Shown here: in pieces, positions 8,938 through 18,433 of the stretch
Layout: each line of letters opens with the position of its first letter
How positions within the stretch are numbered: position 1 is the stretch's first letter
Assembly (NCBI GenBank): GCA_020650975.1
Contig: JAIPMN010016797.1
Location: 7,171 to 28,090, forward strand
Length of the DNA: 20,920 nt
Origin: Apostichopus californicus
Taxonomy: Eukaryota > Echinodermata > Holothuroidea > Aspidochirotida > Stichopodidae
Reading direction: 5' to 3'
The notes under the pieces: generated by a model
Database searches by the model: none
Seen by the model: only the letters and a program-made list of their open reading frames with translations
Told to the model about the DNA's origin: nothing
Position numbers and translations under genes: made by a program

Positions 8938-9080
8938 TTCATTTCCATATACCATAAGGTGATGACATGTAACAAGTGTCTTGAAAGAGACTACCCAGTT
9001 GGCATTGAGAGATCTGTCTATGATCATGTCTGCAAGCTCTGGAATGTTGATGTGCTCGGTGTTTGTGCATTGTAGCAAAT
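8938..9080 (-). CDS. PICALM: Internal exon of a PICALM/AP180-type clathrin assembly protein (ANTH domain, partial)
   Basis: ANTH proteins of the PICALM/AP180/LAP family bind PI(4,5)P2 and clathrin/AP-2 at the plasma membrane and recruit VAMP-type SNAREs during endocytosis. On the minus strand this 143-bp stretch begins with two bases of a split codon (xAT, Tyr if the previous exon ends in T), then 47 open codons. The product contains LLQCTN, NIPELAD, NANWVVSFK and HHLMVYGNE, aligning without gaps to human PICALM residues 45-91 (about 29 of 47 identical from memory). It is preceded by TTCTTTCAATGTAG and followed directly by GTAAGTAG, both good splice signals. It encodes an early helical part of the ANTH fold. 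The lysine-rich PIP2 site, normally encoded by the exon before, is not in the window as far as I can see; nor are the following exons. Invertebrates usually have one orthologue of the vertebrate PICALM/SNAP91 pair, so the symbol denotes the family. Confidence 0.93.
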
Positions 9081-9112
9081 CTACATTGAAAGAAGACATG
9101 AGAAACTCAACA

Positions 9113-9274
9113 TTAAAGACACTGGCTCAGACCTGCACTCACATTTTGCTTAGAAAAGCATTCGTCTTTGTCTTTAGAAAAGCATTCGTCTTTGTCTTTA
9201 GAAAAGCATTCATCTTCGACTTTGGAAAAGCATTCATCTTCTAGATTGCTACTGTTTATTGCACAGTGATACAT
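9113..9274 (-). other. Short open frame (53 codons) encoded by a 24-bp minisatellite
   Basis: An ATG-to-stop frame on the same strand as the PICALM-type exon, ending 32 bases before it. The repeat yields Asp-Glu-Cys-Phe-Ser-Lys units, four in all, spaced eight residues apart. I do not recognise it, and the opposite strand is open across the same array. The simplest reading is a by-product of a repeat whose period is a multiple of three. Confidence 0.25.
9151..9240 (+). repeat. 24-bp minisatellite, about 3.75 units
   Basis: Units 9151-9174 and 9175-9198 are identical (TAGAAAAGCATTCGTCTTTG + TCTT). The third (9199-9222) and partial fourth (9223-9240) carry CATCTTCGAC and TGG changes. The array sits in the presumed upstream intron, 71 bases from the exon acceptor. 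Confidence 0.92.
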
Positions 9275-9352
9275 GACTGACATTATATTAAATTTAAAAC
9301 CATTTATCCCCTTTCAAACTTTTATCGCCCTTCTTTGACACTCCACCTCTTT

Positions 9353-9392
9353 GGCCCCTTCTCCCTCGCCCTCTCCCCCCCCCCCCAACCCA
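9353..9392 (+). repeat. C/T-rich tract
   Basis: Pyrimidine run including 14 consecutive C. Low complexity; the minus strand is G-rich. Confidence 0.8.
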
Positions 9393-10840
9393 CAAATTAT
9401 ACCAAGGTGCTTCTAGCTAAATTAATACTATCAGTTTCCTTTTACATATGTATCCTCAATAATTGGTGTTACTGACTTTTTCTTCATATTAAAGCTATAA
9501 TTAAAGCGAAACCAACTCACATCATTATAAATAAACATGTATACATCACTGTGCTATTTAAGCTTGCATTAATGAGTGTTCCATGATCTGTGCAGTTTAC
9601 ATCAATGTATCCTCAATAATAAGAGCTATATTAAAGCACCGAGTGAAACATCTATCTTTTCTGTGTTAACCTGTATTTCAGTCGTCAAAAAAAAAGTACA
9701 GTAACTCTACCAGCTGTCCATATACTGTATCTTTCTTTATGTTAAAAACTGAGCATTTGTAAAGGACTAATTAATTGCCAACAGCTGCTTGTGACTGCAA
9801 GATCTAGGCTTTAAAAGCTGCAACATGAAGGGATGACTTTAAGGCACACAATTAATTTAATTTAAAAATCGCTGCTATCACTACAGATATACTGTACAGG
9901 TAAGGCTTCAAAATGTCCTCAAATGACATGTTTACAGTGCAGCACAAATTAGTCAAAGGCAAATGGTGTTGAGTGTCATTCAAGGATGTTCTGTTGTAAA
10001 TGTGAATATATAAAAGAACCTGTCATTTTGTTGAGTTTATTAGAATTTATAGAACAATAGATTAACATTCAGGCTTGCACTGAGGAGCCAACACAGACAT
10101 CATCAGTTTAGCCTTAAAGGAGTATTCCAGCCTATATTATAAAGGTAAATATCTGACAAACCACAGCTGTAGAATCATAACCATCACTTCAAAGTGTTGT
10201 CTTAGACTATAAATTATCAAGACTAAATTTCTGCCTAAAATTCATCCTTCAACCCATGTCCCAACGAGAACACCAGCCAGTGACAGGGAATTACTGAGCT
10301 GATAAATTGAAAACAACACCTTGTCCATAGCCTCTCAATTGTAACGGTGATTCCTTCACTGTATAGTAACAGTAGTCCACACCATCTAACCTCCACTGCT
10401 CATGTTTATGAAAAAGTTAAGGCGTACTGTTTCATCTGCGTGTCTACGAAGCTTAAGCCATTTTTCATCGTTCTCGGTAAACAATTTTGAAAAGTACAAT
10501 GACAGATCAATATGTACATGTATACCAAACAGTGGCAAACAACATACAGTCTGAATATCATACTGAATTTCCCACGAACAAGTTTGCTACTGTCGTACGG
10601 ATGATTTCCTGTTATTGATCAAATAGCGAATGAACAAGCACTCCAGATACATGTGGCTACTTTACAATGGAGAGAAAAGTCAATTACACTCTCCTGGTGT
10701 TTTATACTAAACACTCTCACCTAGTTCTACTTTAACACATACCTGCTTTCACTTTCTCCTTTTTGTTACCATTCAATATAATTTACTATTTTTAATTTTT
10801 TTTTTCGGGTGATTCCTAGTGAAAGCCTTGTGAATGTTGA
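9393..10840. other. Presumed intron sequence without recognisable feature
   Basis: AT-rich sequence with no splice-bounded coding segment that I can recognise. An ACTGTACAGGTAAG motif at 9894-9907 resembles a plus-strand donor but lacks an exon. Confidence 0.45.
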
Positions 10841-11106
10841 AAACTTTCAATTAAAAACTGAAGCCTTCCGGTTCTCATGACTGCTAACATTTGACTCACA
10901 GTTTTTGCAAGGTTATTAACCCTGTAATCAGATTGCATAAAAATTTCAATTCAAAACTGAAGCCTTCAGTTTCTCGTGGATGCTAACATTTGACTCACAG
11001 TTTTTGCAAGGTTTTTAACCCTGCAATCAGATTGCATAAAACTTTCAATGCAAAACTGAAGCCTTCAGTTTTTCATGACTGCTGACATGTGACTCACAGT
11101 TTTTCC
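10841..11106 (+). repeat. 99-bp tandem repeat, about 2.7 units
   Basis: The landmark AAAACTGAAGCCTTC recurs at about 10855, 10954 and 11053, and GACTCACAGTTTTT at about 10892, 10991 and 11091: exactly 99 bp apart. Units also contain TTAACCCTGCAATCAGATTG. The internal unit includes the short inverted pair AAAACTGAAG / CTTCAGTTT. Confidence 0.9.
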
Positions 11107-11281
11107 TCCATAGTGATAGTGTTGGCCTTGATTGCATTGCTGTACTATAAAACAAAGAACTGCAATCCTCCTCCTCTAAGACTAAGACAGGCCAAGTTCA
11201 ATTTTCTCATTCCTCTGATGGGGTTAGATAATCACAGACCATCAATCTTTCTGCTTGCTTTAGATTCCTAATGTACTAAAG

Positions 11282-11480
11282 TGATAGCAGGAAATGCCCT
11301 TGAGAGACGCAGCACAATTTCAAGTCAATAAACTAACTTGACGAGAGAATAGTTAATGTCTCTTCTAAGCGAACACCTAGCCTGCAATGATGCAAACTAT
11401 ACGGCTTTAAAGAAGCTGCTGCATTTTGGCTTTACATATTATAATGCTGTCCGGCAATGTGATAAATTTAGTTTACTTTA
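11282..11480 (+). repeat. Diverged duplication, copy A (offset 368 bp)
   Basis: AGCAGGAAATGCCCTTGAGA at 11286 corresponds to AGCAGGAAATGCTCTTGAGA at 11654, and CAATGTGATAAATTTAGTTT at 11455 to CAATGTGATATTTTTAGTTT at 11823. Intermediate matches (GACGAGAG, GCGAACACC/GTGAACACC) keep roughly the same order, so this is a segmental duplication. Confidence 0.7.
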
Positions 11481-11649
11481 ACAATACATACCCTTCAAAT
11501 ATAACAATTAAGGAGACCTATGTGTATGGTTGTTACCATGACAGCTCCAAATTTAGGGAATTATTGACTGTTTATGAAACAGATGCCAGCAATTGTTGGA
11601 TTCTACAAACTTAATGTCATGTATTTATGCCTTATTTTATGTTTTATAT

Positions 11650-11848
11650 TGAAAGCAGGAAATGCTCTTGAGAGAAACATGACTTTCAATTCAAGAAAGA
11701 CAAATAGTCTCGACGAGAGATGTGAACACCGACAGTAGCTTGCTACTTGGACTTGATTCATACAACTTAGAGAACTGAATTTGTTGGCATTATAACTTAC
11801 CCCCATTCATCATTGTGCCCTGCAATGTGATATTTTTAGTTTGTTGCA
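11650..11848 (+). repeat. Diverged duplication, copy B (offset 368 bp)
   Basis: Partner of 11282-11480. The equal offset at both ends shows that indels balance out. No coding potential is apparent in either copy, and the 170 bases between them look unique. Confidence 0.7.
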
Positions 11849-11976
11849 CCCTACAGTACCTATACATGTGATGTACACTAATGCTGATAGTCGACTCTTT
11901 CTTTTGTAGTTGATTAATCCCGTAGCTCTGCTCGCGATTACTGCGATTACTCTTTTACTGCTTACCATTACAGTTA

Positions 11977-11984
11977 TGACGTCA
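11977..11984. promoter_or_regulatory. Complete CRE palindrome (TGACGTCA) in a CpG-containing patch
   Basis: The 8-bp site matches the CREB/ATF consensus exactly. The surrounding 11889-11984 holds several CpGs (GTCGAC, CTCGCGATT, TGCGATT), unlike most of the window. An intronic regulatory element is possible; a chance match is not excluded. Confidence 0.25.
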
Positions 11985-12313
11985 TCACTGTCATTTTTAC
12001 ATTGCAGAAATACAGTCAAAACAAATCTTTTCCATGGTGCACTGTTTTTATTTGTTCTTTCGTGTCTTAAGGTGTGGTGTCTAAATCATGTCAAAACATC
12101 TACCAAACAAATACTGTAAACAACTTTCAATCTACAACGTTTCTTAAAATCCTTCATAGTAAATCAAAAACTCGAGAATGAATCTACGAGGCTACTACAA
12201 CTACTAGCACTAATAAAAGCAAACGTGTAAAACAATGAATAGATGTAACAACTTGTAGCCGTGTGATGATTAGTATGCAAGAGTTTTCTGTTCTAGGACG
12301 TTCAACGTTCTAG

Positions 12314-12331
12314 GCTAGGCTCTAGCCTAGC
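12314..12331. repeat. Short perfect hairpin
   Basis: GCTAGGC (12314-12320) and GCCTAGC (12325-12331) form a perfect 7-bp stem around TCTA. Just before it, TTCTAGG is repeated (12291-12297 and 12307-12313) around ACGTTCAACG. No T-run follows, and this is not bacterial sequence, so it is not called a terminator. Confidence 0.6.
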
Positions 12332-13095
12332 GCGATAGCAGGCACATATTTTGCACATTGACATTAAACTACACCGCAATCGACTAATTTTCATTCTGCT
12401 CGATTCCCCAAATCCAGACACTTTTTATTTGCAAAGTTGCAAAAGTGAAATGGTAGGTCAAACAAAATTTATTGTTTGACTATCTCTAATTTGAAATTGA
12501 AATTTGACAGGGATTTGATTATAGTACAGTATACTAATAACATTGAAAATTTACCAAAACAAACCAAACAATTAAAATTGTAGATTTTTGTTGTAAGTGT
12601 ATGATCACAATACTGTATACACGCTTATACTGTATCATACATACCCAAAAAAAAACACAAATATTTGTCCCTTAATGTTTTCAAAGTACTTTTACTTTGC
12701 ACTAAGTACTGCAGAGTTATTTTCAGTATTAAAGCAAACATACATGTGTTTGTCCATAGACTATACTGATGTAAACATTGTGCATATTCTATTCTGCACA
12801 CTAGCTCAAGAGAATGCGATATAAAAGTAACACACTAAAACCAATTTACCTTCAATGAGGATGGTATTAATTATTCACGTGTCAACAATTTCAAAAATTT
12901 CTTAAGCCCCTTATAATAGCTGAATCCTAATTAAATCTGAGATCCTTCAGGAAGTGTTTCACTTGCTGGTACAAATAATAAAAGGTTGTAAGAAAAAAAC
13001 CTATATCATGTGTTGGTAATCCTGTTCTTATCTGGAGCTGTGTACCTTACAATTCATACCAGAAGATCAATCTACAGGCAAGGAACCAAGTGCAA
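12332..13095. other. Presumed intron sequence without recognisable feature
   Basis: AT-rich, with an open frame at 12597-12824 (plus) that has no recognisable motif. Confidence 0.45.
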
Positions 13096-13140
13096 CTCCC
13101 CCCAGCCCCCATCCCCCAGCCCCCTCCCCCCTTCCACCCA
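13096..13140 (-). repeat. C-rich tract, strong G-quadruplex candidate on the minus strand
   Basis: Six runs of four to six C separated by one to three bases (CCCCCC AG CCCCC AT CCCCC AG CCCC T CCCCCC), giving at least four consecutive G runs on the strand that encodes the PICALM-type transcript. Confidence 0.8.
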
Positions 13141-13268
13141 TTTTTCATGACTAAGATCACAACAAGGCACATACTGTGGTGGAAATATCTTTAGCTACTT
13201 TATGTGCCTTTATTTTATATTAATGATTTCTTTTATGCACCACTATTTTGCTAGTAATGCTGACATCT

Positions 13269-13325
13269 ACTTTCACTTTCCTCCCAACTCTCTCACCCCC
13301 CTCTCCTTCCCCCCAACCCATCCCA
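13269..13325 (+). repeat. C/T-rich tract
   Basis: Pyrimidine-dominated stretch with CACCCCCCTCTCC and TTCCCCCCAACCC. Low complexity. Confidence 0.75.
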
Positions 13326-13440
13326 ATACATAACAAAAAAATAGTTTATAATGGGCTACTGAATTGGGTTATTTATGCCCATTTATAGGACTTCATTAAA
13401 CTTCTTTCATTATCTCCTACATTAAAGTACCAACTTAATA

Positions 13441-13576
13441 GGGATGGGGGAGGGGGTGGGGGAGAAGTGCAAAAATGTTACCAGTTGTGTTTCTTTGTAG
13501 GCTCAACAGTAGGCAGGAGTGTATATACTGTATGTATAGGGATACAGGTACAGTAATAGAGGATTGATGTAAATAT
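13441..13576 (+). repeat. Dispersed repeat, diverged copy 8, with G4-type head
   Basis: The head GGGATGGGGGAGGGGGTGGG is a G-quadruplex candidate. It is followed by AGAAGTGCAAAAATGTTACC and AGTTGTG (compare copy 2), and near the end GGGATACAGGTACAGTAATA then TTGATGTAAATA, a decayed form of the family's 3' block. Extra sequence is inserted in the middle. Confidence 0.5.
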
Positions 13577-14866
13577 AGTGTTCCACAATATCTTCTTCAA
13601 TATTGAATTTTTTCTTTTCCCTTTCTTTAACCTCCATTAGACTGTACACGTGTGCAATGCGACATACACACAATAATAAGGACTGAAATCGTTACAAGTA
13701 TTACACTTTTACACTTAACATACACTGTACCAATACACAAACATAAATACAAGTTAACTATTCCACAACACATTCAATATTGCAGTAACAAGTAAGCAAA
13801 AGTTATGCAATACAAGTTCTATGAAAATTACATCAATTGGAGATTTGCATCAATTTAAACGTTCGTTACTCAACATGAGTTTTGGAATTCCTACTGAATA
13901 ACAAGTATGCGTCAAACTTTGTTGACCTCATAGTGTATGCTTGGTGACATATATACCATGTACAGTAAACTACAGGGAATAAGCTATACGGTATCACATG
14001 CCAAAATGCTATACAATATTTCCAAATTGCTTGGTCTCTATACAAATGCAAAGATGTAACAGGAATCCTAGTATTTTATATGAGACAAGTGTAGAAGCCT
14101 TCCAAACTGCAATGTACACAAACATTGAAAAGTAAGTTATAATTTCCTGGACTAGTGTATACACTAACTGTGTACTGACTGTACATGAATGTTATTCATA
14201 GCAACTAACAATTCTACATTCCCATGTACACATAACTCAAGGTTGTGAAAATAGGCTGTCATATCAAACTGAGGTGATTATCAGCTTTTGATCCATGTCC
14301 ATGTTACAGTATCCAGTAGTAAATGACAAATCATGTTCCAAGTACTGCCAAGGTCATAATCATAGACTAAGTACTATATTTAATCTAAGGAACAGATGGC
14401 AAGGTTCACAATATCCATAATTACCACTACCTAGGTGTCAATTATACCACTTCCATATTATGAACCGCAACAATGCATCAAAGCTAACAATGTTTATATA
14501 CAGTACTGTACACAGAGCCTGCACTACACGGTTGACTGCATACAGTACAGTATGTATGTCAAAATCACTCACTATATAACAGTATTCCATTTACATGTGA
14601 TCAATGTGATCAATGCTCTTTGCATCACATGTTAGGTACAGTACCTGCAGGCAATTAGCAACAGGTAAAGGATAGTTTAGTATAGTGAAAGAGCATATTT
14701 ATACATCACACGCATTTACAAACTGTCACATTTTCACCTTAAAAGCTGTCACATTTTCACTTCCATCAGAGAGACAGGGCTGTTTATGAAACATTATATT
14801 TTAATGATAATTAAATGCAGGTCTATTTTGGTCATCTACAGTACTTGTGCATTCACAGATCACATC
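13577..14866. other. Presumed intron sequence without recognisable feature
   Basis: AT-rich. Open frames at 13866-14051 (minus) and 14435-14635 (plus) are unremarkable. A local duplication of ACTGTCACATTTTCAC / GCTGTCACATTTTCAC occurs at 14722-14760. GTACAGTA-type motifs are frequent. Confidence 0.45.
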
Positions 14867-14915
14867 CTTCACCACCCTACCCTAACCCCCCCCCCCACAC
14901 CTCACCCTCACCACA
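14867..14915 (+). repeat. C-rich tract
   Basis: CACCACCCTACCCTAACC is followed by a 12-base C run and CACCTCACCCTCACCAC. Low complexity, G-rich on the minus strand. Confidence 0.8.
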
Positions 14916-15160
14916 CAATACAAATTCAATCTAAAATGCTGTTTTATCCAATGTTATTTTTTTTGCTACGTACTGTATATCACATTTATTCATCTCACAT
15001 CCAACTTTATTAAGATTGTACAAATGTGGTCTAAAATCACTCGAAACTTGTGAAGGGTTTCATATCTCTCTACTGTACAGTAAGCAACTTAAAAAAAACT
15101 TCTGTACCTGATAGTTCTGATATAAACTTCCTCCCATATATCTCTACATCTATTTCCTAT

Positions 15161-15275
15161 GTATAGTTGATCCGCTTAATCATTCTTATACTTAAATATA
15201 TACAGTCGATCGGCTTAATCATTCTTATACTTAAATATATACAGTCGATCCTCTTAATCATTCTTATGCTTAAAT
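15161..15275 (+). repeat. 39-bp tandem repeat, about 2.9 units
   Basis: The unit GATCGGCTTAATCATTCTTA + TACTTAAATATATACAGTC recurs with its GATC at 15169, 15208 and 15247, exactly 39 bp apart. Only a few substitutions separate the units, so the array is younger than most repeats here. Confidence 0.92.
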
Positions 15276-15618
15276 TCACCATCGCTATCGACTTTTCAAT
15301 TTCTCGATCAGACCTTTACGGGTTCTTCAGTTAATGATGTTTAGATTTTGCAATACAGTTCCCCTGAGTTCCCACACTCATTTCCGACCAGCCTGGTCTT
15401 TCAGTCCACATCTGCGACAACCGTAGAAATTAGATTGGTCACCTTTTTGGGTCAATATGTGTCATAATAACCTGAGCACGCTTCACGATCTAAAATCAGC
15501 ACCGCCATTACCCTCTCGTAATCTATCGTTACCGAGCAGACTATGAATTTCCTTTTGGCTTACTTGATCACCTGCAATCGTTTTCAGGCATAATGTCCTT
15601 CTCTGCAAATCCTCTCCA
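15276..15618. other. CpG-richer patch, possible regulatory or exon-like sequence
   Basis: About 14 CpGs occur in 325 bases, several times denser than in the flanks, together with balanced base composition. On the minus strand a frame is open from about 15704 to 15483, but its start lies in the adjacent microsatellite and it matches nothing I know. It could be a promoter, an enhancer, a 5' untranslated exon of the minus-strand gene, or an old mobile element. Confidence 0.3.
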
Positions 15619-15681
15619 TGTGTGTGTGTGTGTGATTCAATTGTTATTGTGTGTACATACATACATGCATACATACATACA
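15619..15681 (+). repeat. (TG)n and (ACAT)n microsatellites
   Basis: Eight TG units at 15619-15634 and ACATACATACATGCATACAT-type repeats at 15654-15681, separated by a short unique segment. Confidence 0.92.
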
Positions 15682-16046
15682 GTATCAATGCAGAGGAGGT
15701 ACACACTACAGGGACGGTACTGTACTTAAAAGTGCCACAGTAATACTGTACTTATAGCATACTTGCATGCATGTACAGTAGTAACTGGCAACAGTACAGT
15801 GCTTTTTTTTGGTAACCTGACAACTTCTTGAATAAGGTCATTATAATATAAACTCATAATGGAAGTTATTTTCACTTCCCTCCCCCTTTCTTTTATGAAA
15901 GTGGAGGGGGTGGGAGTTAGAGATTTAACACTTAAGGAGATAAAGCACTATACAATCCAAGTTAATCACCATTGGGAAAAGTGATATATATTTTTCTTGG
16001 CTATAAATACAGTTTTTTTTTAAATATTTATTCTAAGTGCTAGGAT
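15682..16046. other. Presumed intron sequence with a purine/pyrimidine hairpin
   Basis: Mostly AT-rich with several TACTGTA/TACAGTA motifs. CACTTCCCTCCCCCTTTC (15871-15888) and GAAAGTGGAGGGGGTGGGAG (about 15897-15916) are imperfectly complementary and could fold into a hairpin of 12 or more pairs. Confidence 0.5.
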
Positions 16047-16107
16047 GGAAATAGTTTTTAATACAAATTCCCTTAAGGAAATAGTTTTTAACACAAATTC
16101 CCTTAGG
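16047..16107 (+). repeat. 30-bp direct duplication
   Basis: GGAAATAGTTTTTAATACAA + ATTCCCTTAA at 16047-16076 is followed directly by a second copy with one internal change (AACAC for AATAC). A recent tandem event. Confidence 0.9.
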
Positions 16108-16523
16108 TCTATATAGATCTATATCAACAAGGGCATTTTTATAATAAACCATACAAAAGTATTTGTCATAATACAGTAATTAATGCATTTCTCAAAATCT
16201 TTGCCAAAGTGAGTTTTTGGTTTACCCAGCAGTTTTTCAAGTTAAGACTATAAAAATATTTCTTGAGAATGCATTTATACTAATGAGGTTATTGTTATGA
16301 TTCCATTTCTTCCACTTCATTTAATTAAACAAAGATTCCCTTACTACTACTAGCTGCACGTGTCACACCTACACTACACATGTTAATAGTTACTATTCAA
16401 CGTGACAGGTATATACTCACTGTACACGGCTATGCCGTTCCATCATGCAGCCTTCACTTTTTTTGTGAACCTTGGATTATAAAGGAATCATCAATGACAA
16501 TTGAACTTTACTGAAACCTCTTA

Positions 16524-16841
16524 ATGGCAACTAAATTAAAACCTTTCTTGTTCAGTCAAATTCTACGGCTACATGGGTACAATATTAAGGTCATACAGAG
16601 AATCAAACCGATTCTGTGGGAAGGTATGAATTTCCTGAGCGAGATACGGAGGAGGCCAAATGGAAGTTGTAAGTGGTGCATCCTCCTTTGCAATGGCAAT
16701 GGAGAGGAAATATGTAATGATATTTTGAAACCAGTCTGTGTCGATTTCATCATATATTATTATACAGACTTGCTGCATACACACATGTACAGTATAGTAC
16801 ATGTACATTCAAATCTACATGAAATCAAACGTTTGTGCTGA
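16524..16841. other. Exon-like region of unknown identity
   Basis: A plus-strand frame of 105 codons and two overlapping minus-strand frames (16556-16753, 16569-16808) are all open. On the plus strand, CCTTTCTTGTTCAG (ending at 16556) is a good acceptor, and possible donors are GGGAAG/GTATGA (junction 16622/16623) and AAGTT/GTAAGT (junction 16668/16669). The first donor gives an open segment reading KFYGYMGTILRSYRESN. The minus-strand frame reads with balanced composition (IWPPPYLAQEI, FDSLYDLNIVP). I recognise none of these. It may be an exon of a nested gene, a decayed coding element or chance. Confidence 0.25.
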
Positions 16842-16904
16842 GCTGTGTAATTTCATTTAAATTCATTCCCAGTATAAATATAAAATTTATAAAGAGGATA
16901 TAAT

Positions 16905-17195
16905 ATCAGTGGTTAACAGAGACATTCTCACGAGCTGAGGCCTAGCAATGGGTGGTCCAGTGGGAGGGGGGTTCATTGAACCAGGGCCCCCAATGTCCAG
17001 GGCCCTCTGAGGGTTGGTTTCCACATGTAGAACTAACAGATCAGAACAATGCTAGTCAAGTAAGAAAGTCACAAAGAACTTTCTGGTTCTTACATTTATG
17101 GCTGTCAGCTGTGTCTAGTGCATTTCAAGTTGGGGTGAAGGGTCCACCTCATCACTCTTGAACGGGCCCCCTGAAACCCTAGCTGTGCCACTCGA
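16905..17195. mobile_element. Possible degraded DNA transposon or MITE
   Basis: The sequence is GC-richer than its flanks, with CAGGGCCCCCAATG near the left and GAACGGGCCCCCTGAAACCC near the right. The right end read inward is AGTGGCACAGCTAGGGTTTC, a terminus style seen in hAT-like elements, and the left has CAGTGGTTAAC at 16907. Only the first bases correspond and no target duplication was found, so both the boundaries and the class are uncertain. Confidence 0.35.
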
Positions 17196-18197
17196 ATGAG
17201 TACACGGCCTAATTAAGCCAGAGTAAGAATACTTGCACTAGTTTTACAAAACCCAAAGTATAGGTTACAAAACACTAGAATATCAATACAGGCTTACTGA
17301 AAGGGTTGTGGCTGTTTTAATCAAATTTCATCACTTCACTTATAGACTTATATTTCATTTCCTGCTCTACCAGCACAACATGTGGCATTACCTCAATTAA
17401 CTCGTTAACAGGCTTATATTACCTCTTCAGTCATCTAGAATGTAAATAACGTTTGGAATTATTACAGAAATTTGACTGCTTGGAAAGACAAGGTAAATGA
17501 ACTAAATTCTAACAGAACTTTTACTAAGAGCTACTGCACTAAACATAGAACTGGTTAACTTTATGCCTACTGTAGGTTGTATCTCTGTTTAGTCATCATC
17601 TTAGTTCACACTTGACCGCAATACACTGTTATGCTTATAAACGGTAACCTATACCACAGTATAAATTAAAACACATTTGTCAATTATTAAGGGAAGCAAC
17701 TGTTCATTTTCTAGTATTAATGTGACTATGTGACCCTAAAACTGACACAGCACATGTGCAACATTCCCTGGAGAAAGTTAGGCTTGTCAGAGCAAATGCA
17801 CCATGGGGGGAAGGGTAACCCAACTGGCACAGACTTTTCAGGGTTTGAGGTCATACCATGGATACAGGCTTCACACCTGGTTCAAATAAGATTTTTCACA
17901 CTGTGGGTGAATTTTAGCCTCAAACATATTTAGTTTAATAATAAATTTTAATTTTCTTGCTATGCCCATTATAGGGATATGTATTCAGGATCCATCCCTA
18001 TTACTGTAAATATGGTCACACTATTTCTAAAGCAACAACAACAGTCAAGGTTGGTAAGCAAAGTCACTGTGTGCACTGAATAGTGTTTACCGAACACCAT
18101 GACTCATGACTCAATATTTACCTCATTAAATCATTACATCTTGTTCAACCCACACTCCACACGACAGACACAAACTGAGGGAATGAGTAACTATAAT
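17196..18197. other. Presumed intron sequence without recognisable feature
   Basis: AT-rich; an open frame at 17730-17933 (plus) has no known motif. No repeats longer than a few bases were noticed. Confidence 0.45.
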
Positions 18198-18365
18198 ACT
18201 GTACAGTATCCTGTTTATGTGGTAGTCATGAATAAAGAACACGTTTGAAAATATGTCATATCATTTTATCTATCTGTGCTTCTACTTCAACCCCTTCCCC
18301 CCCCCTATTTTTTCCCCTTCTTTGCCCCCTTTCCATTCCCCTTTGCTTAGTCCCCACAGAAACGA
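18198..18365 (+). repeat. Diverged tandem duplication, copy A
   Basis: ACTGTACAGTATCCTG, GTGGTAGTCATGAATA, CTGTGCTTCTACTTCAAC, then a C/T-rich tract and TTTGCTTAGTCCCCACAG. The same order recurs at 18434-18600, with offset 236 at the left growing to 255 at the right. Confidence 0.75.
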
Positions 18366-18433
18366 CACACTCATTGTTACCTCAAGTTACCTCGGCATAT
18401 ATTACAGAAACAAAGTGCCATACGAGTCATTGC

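Noticed and set aside
15483..15704. Minus-strand frame of 73 codons as first exon of the PICALM-type gene
   Set aside because: It does not contain the family's N-terminal signature and its start lies within the CATA/TG microsatellite.
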